Assembly (NCBI RefSeq): GCF_001243045.1
Contig: NZ_LN849007.1
Span: 276,989-340,988, forward strand
Length of the DNA: 64,000 nt
Source: Clostridium niameyense
Lineage (GTDB): Bacteria; Bacillota; Clostridia; Clostridiales; Clostridiaceae
Direction: 5' to 3'
Shown: positions 20,230 to 28,138 of the stretch, piece after piece
Numbering within the stretch: the stretch's first letter is position 1
Layout of the letters: every line of letters begins with the position of its first letter
The notes under the pieces: generated by a model
Told to the model about the DNA's origin: nothing
Seen by the model: only the letters and a program-made list of their open reading frames with translations
Databases searched by the model: none
Translations under genes and position numbers: made by a program

Positions 20230-20679
20230 GTGGATTTTAATAATATAGCTAGTTTAATGAGTGGTTTTTCTAATGAAAAAGGTGGAGGAATGCCTGGATA
20301 TCCACCAATGTACGGCTGGGGCGGAGGCTGCAGTTGGATTATAATATTAATAATATTATTCTGTTGTTGTGGTGGAAGAGGAGGATTTGGAGGTTTCGGT
20401 TGCGACAATAATTGTTGTTGTGACCCATGTTGTTGCTGTTGTTACAGGAAGAAACGTCACCATAGAAGACATCATCGTCATTATTGCTGTGACCCATGTT
20501 GTTGCTGCGATCCTTGCTATGATGATTGCGGTAATAGCTCTTCTTGTGATTGCTCATGCTTAATCATAATCTTATTAATAGTATGTTGTTTCTGTAAACA
20601 ACAACCTTGCTATTTTCCACCAATGCCAAGAGCTGCTGGTTCAAATGTTGTAAATGTGGAAGCAAGAGATGAAAATTAA
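20230..20679 (+). CDS. Cys-rich, YjcZ-like small protein, probably spore-related
   Basis: The 149-residue protein starts at GTG, eight bases after ggagg. It has about 28 cysteines (near 19%). The order is: a short N-terminal region, the Gly/Tyr/Pro segment GGGMPGYPPMYGWGGGC, a hydrophobic stretch WIIILIILF, Cys blocks (CCCDPCCCCC) split by a His/Arg-rich linker (KKRHHRRHHRHY), and a second hydrophobic stretch. The GWGGGCSWIIILIILF part recalls the tiny YjcZ sporulation proteins of Bacillus. High Cys and His suggest cross-linking or metal binding in a spore layer. Function is inferred only. Confidence 0.75.
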   Translation: MDFNNIASLMSGFSNEKGGGMPGYPPMYGWGGGCSWIIILIILFCCCGGRGGFGGFGCDNNCCCDPCCCCCYRKKRHHRRHHRHYCCDPCCCCDPCYDDCGNSSSCDCSCLIIILLIVCCFCKQQPCYFPPMPRAAGSNVVNVEARDEN

Positions 20680-20719
20680 TATACAATAAAAACCAAAGCC
20701 CACGAAAGGGGGGTTTAAC

Positions 20720-20923
20720 ATGTCGAAATGTAAATGTAGATGTAAAAGAAGAAAAAGAAGATCTGGCAATGGTTTAATAATATTAATATTAATATTACTA
20801 CAATTTGGTGGTTGTTGCCGATGTAGTGGACAGAATCAAAGCTTTTGCGGAGTAGACAATAGTATACTATTTATAATAGCATTATATTATCTAAGCTGCT
20901 GTGGAGATTTCTTGTTATATTGA
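20720..20923 (+). CDS. Small Cys-rich membrane-like protein
   Basis: This 67-residue protein has a basic Cys-containing N-terminus (SKCKCRCKRRKRRSG), a hydrophobic segment LIILILILLQF, a Cys cluster GGCCRC and a second hydrophobic segment. A gggggg ribosome site lies at 20707-20714. It shares the Cys-plus-hydrophobic-block plan of its upstream neighbour and is only 40 bases from it, so the two are probably co-transcribed. I know no function. Confidence 0.7.
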   Translation: MSKCKCRCKRRKRRSGNGLIILILILLQFGGCCRCSGQNQSFCGVDNSILFIIALYYLSCCGDFLLY

Positions 20924-20972
20924 TAAGTGGGGGCTTTAAGCCCTCCTTATTATTAATATGTGGGGGTGTATT

Positions 20973-21362
20973 ATGTCTAAACATAAAAGGAAACGTAGAG
21001 ATAAATATGAAAATAGGTATAGAGATAATCCCAATATTAATGGATTACAAGATTTATTAAATAATGTTGATAAAGATCAAGTTTATAATATACTAAATTC
21101 TTTAAATAATATGAGTAATAATAATTCGCAACAACAAAATGATGATGAATATGACGACTACGATTCTTATTATAATAATGATTTTAATCCTAATAATTAT
21201 AATGAAAATAATAATTTTAATCCTAATAATCTTAAAAATGCTAATGGGGATTATACATTACAATTTTTAAATTCTTTAAGACCTATTATACATCCAAGTA
21301 AATCAGGATTATTAAATAAAATAATACAAATATATACATTAAGTAAATTAATGAAATTTTAA
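20973..21362 (+). CDS. Asn-rich low-complexity protein
   Basis: This 129-residue protein starts at the ATG at 20973 after gggggtg; the ATG at 20958 lies ahead of that site. The N-terminus is very basic (SKHKRKRRDK), the middle (about 50-92) is Asn/Asp/Tyr-rich with two copies of NNFNPNN-like text, and the C-terminus is an ordinary helix-forming stretch LLNKIIQIYTLSKLMKF. No family recognised. Its place after two Cys-rich genes suggests a coat or exosporium component. Confidence 0.7.
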   Translation: MSKHKRKRRDKYENRYRDNPNINGLQDLLNNVDKDQVYNILNSLNNMSNNNSQQQNDDEYDDYDSYYNNDFNPNNYNENNNFNPNNLKNANGDYTLQFLNSLRPIIHPSKSGLLNKIIQIYTLSKLMKF

Positions 21363-21374
21363 AATGTATAATTT

Positions 21375-21404
21375 ATAGAAAGATATAATCTTTCTATTTT
21401 TTTT
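21375..21404 (+). terminator. Terminator after the Asn-rich gene
   Basis: atagaaagat and atctttctat with a 3-base loop are followed by eight T. It separates the convergent bactofilin gene. Confidence 0.85.
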
Positions 21405-21819
21405 AATGATGTTTAATTATAGAGTTTACTACATTATTCTTTGAAACAATATCAATTTTATCGTATAAATTATTTTTTATATTCATAGAGCAAAATCCAT
21501 TTATACAGGATCCCTTCATTATTATAATATTTTTTATAGATAGATTACCTTCTATATTACTACAAGATTGCAGTATTAATAAATTATTGCATGTGATATT
21601 TCCTTTAACTTTTCCATTTATTATTGCATTATTAGAATATATGTTACCATGACAGCATCCTGATTCAGATAAGATTACTTTATTTTTTGAATAAATATTT
21701 CCCCTTACAAAACCATTAATTTTAATTATTTTATTGGATTTTAAATTTCCATGTATAGAGCAGTTTTTTGATATAAAGGTTTCGCTTGAATTTTTAAGTA
21801 GTTTTTTCATATTAAACAT
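21403..21819 (-). CDS. Bactofilin (polymer-forming cytoskeletal protein)
   Basis: The 138-residue protein consists of the right-handed beta-helix repeats typical of bactofilins: TFISKNCSIHGNLKS, then KINGFVRGNIYSK, AIINGKVKGNIT and NIEGNLSIKN, each ending in a G-x-I/L strand turn. Bactofilins polymerise without nucleotide on the inner membrane or scaffold wall and spore structures. The start ATG follows gggggg on the minus strand. It is divergent from nothing and convergent with the Asn-rich gene; a spore-morphogenesis role is possible from context only. Confidence 0.85.
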   Translation of the reverse strand: MFNMKKLLKNSSETFISKNCSIHGNLKSNKIIKINGFVRGNIYSKNKVILSESGCCHGNIYSNNAIINGKVKGNITCNNLLILQSCSNIEGNLSIKNIIIMKGSCINGFCSMNIKNNLYDKIDIVSKNNVVNSIIKHH

Positions 21820-22059
21820 TAGTACCCCCCTAATTTAAGCATTATCGTTATTATAATTATATATATGATTAATAATTAATATAATGTTACAATATTATAT
21901 TAATATTCATGTTATACCAAAATTTTATATGGTTATTATGATATAAGATAAAAGAATAATAAAGGGAAATAAGTAAAGTTTTTAAGATTTCGTATTTAGT
22001 AAAAATGTTAATTATGTTTAAGTATATAGAAATTACAATAGGTTAATTTGAGGGGAAAC

Positions 22060-22220
22060 ATAACAAATAACTAACTTAGATGGTAATATAGTATTTAAGG
22101 TTTATGTAGATGAATTGGGGGATATAAAAATCCATTTTAGGGTTTCTATGAGATACCGAAGTTATATCTTCAGATAAGTTAAGATATGAAACAGTAAAAG
22201 ATATAAAAGGTTTAAATTAA
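22060..22220 (+). pseudogene. Remnant of a small gene with a frameshift and lost start
   Basis: After a good ribosome site (gagggga, 22050-22056) the reading starts ata aca aat aac (TNN), then a 4-base duplication of taac breaks the frame. Downstream, LDGNIVFKVYVDELGDIKIHF is open in one frame, and after a further shift near 22140-22152 DTEVISSDKLRYETVKDI is open in another and ends at a TAA at 22218. Joined, these give one compact protein of about 50 residues. The upstream stretch 21820-22059 is AT-rich with nothing I can name. Confidence 0.5.
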
Positions 22221-22290
22221 AATTATAATTTATAAAAAAAATTACTAATTACTGAATATTTTTATAAAATAGGGAAATCATATAAATGTA

Positions 22291-22385
22291 GCTCGGAGAT
22301 AAAATCTCCCTGATAAGCATCGAATAATATCGATGCAAGAACCCCCCATCCCCCTTGGGACCGTTATTTTCGGTCCCTTTTATTT
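22291..22385 (+). ncRNA. Candidate C-rich small RNA with intrinsic terminator
   Basis: Three hairpins follow each other: ggagat/atctcc (22295-22309), gcatcga/tcgatgc (22317-22336) and the terminator gggaccg/cggtccc (22357-22377) with a T-rich tail. Between the last two is an unpaired accccccatccccctt (22341-22356), very unusual in this AT-rich DNA and complementary to G-rich ribosome sites. No ORF fits. A plausible -10 (catataaat, 22279-22287) would start the RNA near 22294. It may instead only be a terminator region for the convergent gene. Confidence 0.5.
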
Positions 22386-22386
22386 T

Positions 22387-23325
22387 TTAATTTAAATTTA
22401 TAGAATATATTTTAAATTTATAAGGATCATTCTCATCTTTTTTATTATACATTAATAATAAATCTATATTATAATTTTTAACATTATTATCATTATTCTT
22501 ACAACTTCCTTTAAAATTTAGTGACCATTTAATTTCAAGTGTATCACCTTTATCGTTATTTTTTATATCCTTAAAGGAGGCATCTTCAAATGTATATATA
22601 TTATTATCTTTTACTAAATTTCCTATAACTGCTACATCTCTATTATCTATACTTGGCATAAATATATCTTTAGGCTTATCTTCTTCTCCTTCAGGCAAGC
22701 TTTTTATATAATTTATAAAAGATAAGACAGTATTACTTCCCATAAATCCTTCTTCAAAATTATAATTAAATCTTTGTAATTTATCTTCCATAAATATAAA
22801 TGAATCAAAGCATATAGTATTATCTGCTATATTTCCACATATAACTTTTGGAGTTTTATTATTATTATAATCCATGAATCCTAGAATATTATTGTTAGAT
22901 ACATGTATATTTTTAAATTTTTTGTCTTGCCAATGATATATATATTGTACAGGCATATTATATTGAGAACATTGAATAAATATTTCTGGTGTTTTATCCC
23001 TATTTATATCTACAAATCTAACATTGATAGGCCAATATCCATTATACATTCCTAAAAAATTTTCATTATCTTTGTTTTTTAAAGTAAATTTATCTTTTTT
23101 ACTTTTTATAGTTACCATATATTTATTATCCACATTGTTGATATTCATGGTATCTTCTTTTCCGTCACCGGTTAAATCCTTTTGTATAGTTTTATTTGGT
23201 GTTAATAAATTAAATGTAGTTATATTTTTATGTTTTATAGTGGTAGTTAGTGCTGTTGTTGTTAATATTATAAGTATTAAAGAAAAAATTAATTTTTTTC
23301 TTAGAAAAATTACCCTTATTTTCAT
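22387..23325 (-). CDS. Secreted or membrane-anchored FG-GAP/VCBS-like protein
   Basis: The 312-residue protein begins with a basic N-terminus and a hydrophobic helix (FSLILIILTTTALTT), so it is exported or anchored. Two calcium-loop-like segments, KDLTGDGKEDT and FVDINRDKTPEIF, and the later GFMDYNNNKTPKV are typical of FG-GAP/VCBS blades. No catalytic signature is seen. I place the start at the ATG at 23325, six bases after gaggtg; the upstream in-frame GTG is inside that ribosome site. Function unknown. Confidence 0.75.
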   Translation of the reverse strand: MKIRVIFLRKKLIFSLILIILTTTALTTTIKHKNITTFNLLTPNKTIQKDLTGDGKEDTMNINNVDNKYMVTIKSKKDKFTLKNKDNENFLGMYNGYWPINVRFVDINRDKTPEIFIQCSQYNMPVQYIYHWQDKKFKNIHVSNNNILGFMDYNNNKTPKVICGNIADNTICFDSFIFMEDKLQRFNYNFEEGFMGSNTVLSFINYIKSLPEGEEDKPKDIFMPSIDNRDVAVIGNLVKDNNIYTFEDASFKDIKNNDKGDTLEIKWSLNFKGSCKNNDNNVKNYNIDLLLMYNKKDENDPYKFKIYSINLN

Positions 23326-23420
23326 ATACTTCACCTCTAATTAATTATATGAAGGTATTATATATTTAATTAATTTGTATAAAATAAAATTAAGAAATTA
23401 TTTATAGGAGGTGAGTATTA

Positions 23421-24662
23421 TTGAAATTTAAAAGATATATTTCTATTATTTTAATACTTATATTTATGTTTAGTTTTTCTAGTTGTAAAAAACAAGAAAA
23501 AAATAATTCTAAAAAAGAATTAAATATTTATATAGATATAAAAGATAATAATTCTTTAAATGTATTAAAGATGATATTAGATGATTATAAAAAGAATAAT
23601 CCTGATTTAAAATTAAATGTAAGTAACGCCTTTGCAGGAAAGGTTGAAGAAAATTTATCAAAGCAAGAGGATATAGATATAATATTTACTTCTAGAAATA
23701 AAATGATAAAGTTATCTGAAAAAGGTTTATTAGATAATATGGATTTTAATTATGAAAAATACAAATTAAATGAAAACTATTATAATATAGTAAATGGGTA
23801 TGGTAGATTTAAGGATAAATATTATGGTATTCCTTTAATTCCTTATACAGTAGAATTTTTATATAATGAAAAAGCACTTAAGGATTTAGGAATAGAAGAG
23901 CCTAAAAACATAATGGATGTTAAGGAGGTATTTACTAAATTAAATACATCTTCTAAAAAAATTCCAGTTATGCTTCCAGAGGATTTAGATATTAATACTT
24001 TAATGTTTTCAATAATAGCTAATAATAAAGTAAATGCTATGGAGTTAGAAAATATTTACAATAAGGAAAAAGAAAAATATTTACAGCTAGATAATATGCA
24101 AGAAGTTTTTAAAATAATTAATGAAAGTGTTAAATCTAATGCTATAAATAAGAACAGTTTTGAGGTAGGAAATGAGGTTACAATAAATAAATTTAATGAT
24201 GGAGAGATACCATTTTTAATAGCTACATCTTATTATAATTCTAAATTTAAAAGTCCTAATATAAAATCAATAAAAAATCTATATGATATAGATAAATTTA
24301 ATAATTACACACCCGTATTAGTAAATTGTATTATGACTATTTCATCTAAGAGTACTAATCAAAAGGAAGTTTATAGGTTTCTAAAATTTATATTAGATGA
24401 TAAGACATCTAATAAAATTTTAGAAAAAGGTTTATTGTCAAATAATAAAAAAATAAATGATTCTAAACAAAAACAGTTGTCAGAAATAAATAAAAATACT
24501 TTAAAAAGTATAAAAAAATCCAATGAGAATAGTATATTTTTTGTATATAATATAGATGATAAATTCAAGAGTTTAATATCAAGTAAAGTAGATGAAATAT
24601 TATCAGGTAAATACACTGGAAATGAGTGGAGAGATATTGTAGATGATTTTTCAAATAAATAG
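23421..24662 (+). CDS. Extracellular solute-binding lipoprotein (family 1), orphan
   Basis: The 413-residue protein starts at TTG after aggaggtga. A lipoprotein signal peptide with the lipobox FSFSSC ends at Cys22. The mature part has the family 1 plan, including YGIPLIPYTVEFLYNEKALKD, typical of sugar-binding ABC proteins, and the C-terminal VDEILSGKYTGNEW. No permease or ATPase gene is next to it, so it either works with a transporter elsewhere or has a sensing role. It ends against a bidirectional hairpin shared with perR. Confidence 0.87.
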   Translation: MKFKRYISIILILIFMFSFSSCKKQEKNNSKKELNIYIDIKDNNSLNVLKMILDDYKKNNPDLKLNVSNAFAGKVEENLSKQEDIDIIFTSRNKMIKLSEKGLLDNMDFNYEKYKLNENYYNIVNGYGRFKDKYYGIPLIPYTVEFLYNEKALKDLGIEEPKNIMDVKEVFTKLNTSSKKIPVMLPEDLDINTLMFSIIANNKVNAMELENIYNKEKEKYLQLDNMQEVFKIINESVKSNAINKNSFEVGNEVTINKFNDGEIPFLIATSYYNSKFKSPNIKSIKNLYDIDKFNNYTPVLVNCIMTISSKSTNQKEVYRFLKFILDDKTSNKILEKGLLSNNKKINDSKQKQLSEINKNTLKSIKKSNENSIFFVYNIDDKFKSLISSKVDEILSGKYTGNEWRDIVDDFSNK

Positions 24663-24703
24663 CACTTAAATTAATTTAAAATTAATTTAAGTGCTTAATA
24701 ATT
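24661..24703. terminator. Bidirectional terminator between the lipoprotein gene and perR
   Basis: The inverted repeat agcacttaaattaattt, with its complement ending at 24695, serves both converging genes. Confidence 0.7.
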
Positions 24704-24704
24704 A

Positions 24705-25127
24705 CTATTCCTTAGAATTATTTTTGCAATCACTACAAATACCATAAAAATAAATTTTATTTGAAAGTATATCATAGTCTGTATAATCTTGTGCTTTGTT
24801 ATTTAAATTATCAAATAAAATTCCTTCTATGTCATCTACTTTACCACAATTAATGCATTGTATATGAGGATGTGAAGCAATATTAGCATCATATCTAAAA
24901 TTACCTTCACCTACATTTAGTTCTTGTACTAAATTTACCTCTACTAATGTTTTGAGTGCTTTATAAACTGTTGCTAAACTCATAGTAGGATAATTAGGTT
25001 GCAAAGCTTTATATATGATCTCCGCAGAAGGATGAGCCTTAGTAGATTGAAGGTACTTATATACTGCTATACGTTGAGGAGTAAGTTTTAAATTTTTTTC
25101 TCTAAAAGTACTAGTTATAGTATTCAT
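24705..25127 (-). CDS. perR: Peroxide-responsive repressor PerR
   Basis: This 140-residue Fur-family regulator has the winged helix LATVYKALKTLVE. The structural zinc site is CINCGK and CSDC. The residues that distinguish PerR from Fur are present by alignment with B. subtilis PerR: His in KAHPSAE, Asp in RYDANIA, both His in SHPHIQC, and Asp in GKVDDIEG. Iron-catalysed oxidation of those His residues releases DNA. A PerR-type box occurs in the rubrerythrin promoter in this window. Confidence 0.88.
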   Translation of the reverse strand: MNTITSTFREKNLKLTPQRIAVYKYLQSTKAHPSAEIIYKALQPNYPTMSLATVYKALKTLVEVNLVQELNVGEGNFRYDANIASHPHIQCINCGKVDDIEGILFDNLNNKAQDYTDYDILSNKIYFYGICSDCKNNSKE

Positions 25128-25165
25128 TATTCACCATCCTTTACAAACTAATTAACTATAATATT

Positions 25166-25194
25166 ATATTATAATAAAAATATTTATCTGTCAA
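25166..25194 (-). promoter_or_regulatory. Promoter of perR
   Basis: On the minus strand TTGACA (25194-25189) and TAATAT (25171-25166) are separated by 17 bases. An AT-rich palindrome (tataatattata) overlaps the -10 region and could allow self-control, but it is a poor match to the 7-1-7 PerR box. Confidence 0.65.
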
Positions 25195-25313
25195 AAATTA
25201 TTATTTTCAAATAAATACTATAAATAATTAAAAACAACACTATAGTATTTTACCACACTTTTTAATTAAGGTTTAGAAAATATTATAAAATTATAAAGGA
25301 GGGGTAAAATATA

Positions 25314-25928
25314 ATGACTAAAATATTAACAGAAGGAATTATGTCAGCTTTAGCAATAATAGTAGGAGCTATAATTGGAGGAATTTGGAGTTCTTGTATA
25401 ACTAAAAAAGCTACATTAAAGAATGAAGAAATTCAAAAGAGTATATTGAGAGAAAATAGAAAAGATGATAGAAGATATAATATTATAAAAATAAAAGAAA
25501 GTGCAGCAATTATAAGGCTGGATTTATGTACAGCTATATTTCAAAGTATAAGAAGTATAAAAGGTATAAAAGATAATGAGGAATATTATCCTTCGTACAT
25601 ACCTATAAACAAAAATTATTCCAGAGATATAGCTATATTAACAACTCAATTTGATTTAAAGGAGATAAGTTATATTAGTCAATTATATGGAAGAATAGAA
25701 AAAATAAATCATGATGTGAAAAATTTAAATTATAATGATATGTATGAATGGAAAAATATACTTATTGATTATGAACTTTTATTGAAAAAAATATATAATA
25801 ACAATTTTAATGAAATATTAAAATTAGATATTGATAGATGTTCTTATAAAGATTTAATAGATAATTCTTTTATAAAGGAAGGATATAAAAAGGTTCTTTT
25901 AAAATTAGAAATTATTATAGATAAATAA
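25314..25928 (+). CDS. Single-pass membrane protein, unknown
   Basis: The 204-residue protein has one N-terminal membrane helix (about residues 8-28, GIMSALAIIVGAIIGGIW), then a mostly helical, charged cytoplasmic-type domain starting with the heptad-like KNEEIQKSILRENRKDDRR. No family recognised. The start ATG follows aaggaggggt. It is monocistronic and ends in an AT-rich hairpin. Confidence 0.75.
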   Translation: MTKILTEGIMSALAIIVGAIIGGIWSSCITKKATLKNEEIQKSILRENRKDDRRYNIIKIKESAAIIRLDLCTAIFQSIRSIKGIKDNEEYYPSYIPINKNYSRDIAILTTQFDLKEISYISQLYGRIEKINHDVKNLNYNDMYEWKNILIDYELLLKKIYNNNFNEILKLDIDRCSYKDLIDNSFIKEGYKKVLLKLEIIIDK

Positions 25929-25980
25929 TAAGATAGTTTTATTATATGATTTTTAATCTATAAAATAAGTAATTAAAAAA

Positions 25981-26023
25981 TAGGTATATTAAAATATAAT
26001 AAATAAATTTTAATATACCTATT
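25981..26023 (+). terminator. Hairpin after the membrane protein gene
   Basis: A 15-base repeat taggtatattaaaat (25981-25995) and its complement (26007-26021) form a long AT-rich stem without a clear T run. The rest of 25929-26227 is AT-rich; ttgaca at 26052-26057 is a likely -35 for the next gene. Confidence 0.55.
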
Positions 26024-26227
26024 AAATATAAAGTAAATGATTAAAAAACTATTGACAATATAAACAAACTGTTACAATATATTAAATTTATGGTAAATAT
26101 TATCATAAAATTATTGAAGTAAATTGACTTTAATCTATACTTATATATAATGATTATATTTAACTTATATTTTATATGAAAATCTTATTATTAAATTTTA
26201 CATATTTTATAGATTGGAGGAATTGTT

Positions 26228-26785
26228 ATGGGTAAGTTTTTACTTGAAGGCAGTGTTAGAAATGAGAAGGCTAAAAAATGTAGAAGGTTAGATTTTGTGC
26301 CAGGAATAATATATGGTTCAGAGATTAAAGAAGCAATACCAGTTAAGTTTGATAAACCTGATTTTATAAAATATATAAATAAATATGGATCCAGTTCAAG
26401 TTTATGGATAAGAGTTGGTAATGAAGAGGAATATGTATTAATGAAACAAATACAAAGAGATATTGTAACTAATGAAATAATTCATGTGGACATGCAGGCG
26501 GTTTCAAAAAATGAAGTTATAAAACATATTATACCATTAGTTTTTAATGGAAGGGAACAACTTGAGCATAAAGGCTATCTATTACAAACTTTTAATACAG
26601 AAATTGAATTAGTAGGAAAGGTTGGCGCACTTCCAGAAGTTATAAATATAGATGTATCTGATAAAAAACCAGGAGATACTATAAGTATATCTGATATAAA
26701 ATTAGATAATGAAATTAGGGTAAATAATGAACTAAATGAAGTAGTTGCAACTATTTCATACAATTCTAATAATAAAGCTATATAA
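26228..26785 (+). CDS. Ribosomal protein L25, general stress (CTC) type
   Basis: The 185-residue protein has the N-terminal 5S RNA-binding L25 domain (LEGSVRNEKAKKCRRLDFVPGI begins it) and the longer C-terminal beta domain of the CTC form (PLVFNGREQLEHKGYLLQ and NIDVSDKKPGDTISI). It binds 5S rRNA in the central protuberance. The start ATG follows ggaggaa. Clostridia often hold more than one L25 paralogue, so this may not be the only copy. Confidence 0.87.
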   Translation: MGKFLLEGSVRNEKAKKCRRLDFVPGIIYGSEIKEAIPVKFDKPDFIKYINKYGSSSSLWIRVGNEEEYVLMKQIQRDIVTNEIIHVDMQAVSKNEVIKHIIPLVFNGREQLEHKGYLLQTFNTEIELVGKVGALPEVINIDVSDKKPGDTISISDIKLDNEIRVNNELNEVVATISYNSNNKAI

Positions 26786-26933
26786 ATGTAGAAATATTAT
26801 AATTCTATACTATAAAAGTAATTATAATAAACTCTTTAATTTATTTTGTGAAATATTATTTATGTTTTATATAAATGATTCGTAAAATAAATTAGAGAGT
26901 TTATTTATTTTAAATAAAGATGGGGGGAAGTTT

Positions 26934-27185
26934 ATGAAATATAAAATAGGACAAAAAATAAAATTCACTAATAGTTTCACTATCAACGCATCTAAGGGAA
27001 AAAAATTCAGGGTGTGTCCTGGCGATGAAGCTATGATAGTAAGGAAAATAGACAATACTATAGCGGAAGTAGTTTACACAAAAGGTCAAGCTAAAGGGAT
27101 GAGTCAAAACCTAGATATAGAAGTAGATGATGAACTGGATGAGGATGGAATAGCAAAAAAAATAATGCAAGAATTGTATAAATAA
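26934..27185 (+). CDS. Small protein, SH3/KOW-like, unknown
   Basis: The 83-residue acidic protein is preceded by a strong gggggaag ribosome site. The N-terminal 60 residues look like a small beta barrel (KYKIGQKIKFTNSF, RVCPGDEAMIVRKID, AEVVYTKGQAKG), and the C-terminus is an acidic helix. No family recognised. The overall pattern suggests an RNA- or protein-binding SH3-like barrel, which is a guess. Confidence 0.7.
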   Translation: MKYKIGQKIKFTNSFTINASKGKKFRVCPGDEAMIVRKIDNTIAEVVYTKGQAKGMSQNLDIEVDDELDEDGIAKKIMQELYK

Positions 27186-27187
27186 AG

Positions 27188-27220
27188 ATAGTCTGATAAT
27201 TTACAGACTATTTTTTTTAT
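27188..27220 (+). terminator. Terminator after the small SH3-like gene
   Basis: atagtctg (27188-27195) and cagactat (27204-27211) are followed by eight T. Confidence 0.9.
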
Positions 27221-27306
27221 AAATATTATATTTAAAGGAGGTTAATTAACTTATATGTAGAAAATTAACATATAAAAAAATATTATCTAATAAATTAAAA
27301 AAATAC

Positions 27307-27335
27307 TTGATAATTTATAATAATTATTATATAAT
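27307..27335 (+). promoter_or_regulatory. Promoter of reverse rubrerythrin with an embedded PerR-type box
   Basis: TTGATA (27307-27312) and TATAAT (27330-27335) are 17 bases apart. The spacer holds ttataataattatta (27315-27329), which matches the Bacillus PerR consensus TTATAATNATTATAA at all but one position. The box fills the spacer, so a bound repressor would block RNA polymerase directly. Confidence 0.8.
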
Positions 27336-27399
27336 AGTAATTGTTCAAGGGAATTAAATTTTTTAATATAAATATTTATTTAAGAGGAGGAATTTTAAT

Positions 27400-27945
27400 A
27401 TGAAAAAATTTGTATGTTTAATATGTGGATATATTCATGAAGGAGAGGAAGCTCCAGCAAAATGCCCTCAATGTGGAGCACCAAAGGAAAAATTCTCAGA
27501 AAAAGTAGAAGGAGAAATGACTTGGGCAGATGAGCATAAAGTAGGTATAGCAAAAGATATAGATAAGGAAGTTATGGAAGGATTAAGAGCTAATTTTACA
27601 GGCGAGTGTACTGAGGTTGGAATGTACTTAGCTATGAGTCGTCAAGCTGATAGAGAGGGATTCCCAGAGATTGCAGAAGCCTATAAGAGAATAGCTTTTG
27701 AAGAAGCAGAACATGCTGCTAAATTTGCAGAATTGCTTGGTGAAGTTGTAACAGATAGTACAAAGAAAAATTTACAAATGAGAGTAGATGCAGAACATGG
27801 TGCATGTCAAGGTAAGAAGGATTTAGCAACATTAGCTAAAAAATTAAATTATGATGCTATACATGATACAGTTCATGAAATGGCTAAAGATGAAGCAAGA
27901 CATGGATCAGCTTTTAGAGGACTATTAAACAGATACTTTAAATAA
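27400..27945 (+). CDS. Reverse rubrerythrin (NADH-linked peroxidase component)
   Basis: The 181-residue protein has an N-terminal rubredoxin-type Fe site ([12 protein letters not shown] and [11 protein letters not shown]), followed by a four-helix diiron domain with the carboxylate motifs [29 protein letters not shown] and DEARHGSAF. This domain order is the reverse of classical rubrerythrin and matches the C. acetobutylicum peroxidase proteins that are derepressed when PerR is lost. It reduces hydrogen peroxide and possibly oxygen using electrons from NADH-rubredoxin oxidoreductase. It is monocistronic. Confidence 0.93.
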   Translation: MKKFVCLICGYIHEGEEAPAKCPQCGAPKEKFSEKVEGEMTWADEHKVGIAKDIDKEVMEGLRANFTGECTEVGMYLAMSRQADREGFPEIAEAYKRIAFEEAEHAAKFAELLGEVVTDSTKKNLQMRVDAEHGACQGKKDLATLAKKLNYDAIHDTVHEMAKDEARHGSAFRGLLNRYFK

Positions 27946-27973
27946 AATTATATATAATATTTATAATTATAAA

Positions 27974-28016
27974 GATAAACACTATTAAAAATAATTTAAT
28001 AGTGTTTATCTTTTTG
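27974..28016 (+). terminator. Terminator after reverse rubrerythrin
   Basis: A 16-base perfect stem (27974-27989 with 27995-28010) and a 5-base loop are followed by tttttgtttt. Confidence 0.92.
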
Positions 28017-28138
28017 TTTTAAGCTATGCATCATAAATTTTATAATTTAATAAATCGTAAGAAAAGGGTGTATATTATTGAAAATAATACGAAAATAAAC
28101 TTATATGGTAATTTAACCTATATAGAGGGGGCGGTATT

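Noticed and set aside
20400-20560. Repeated tgt/tgc triplets that look like a short tandem-repeat or CRISPR-like array
   Set aside because: These are Cys and His codons of one open frame; there are no regular spacers.
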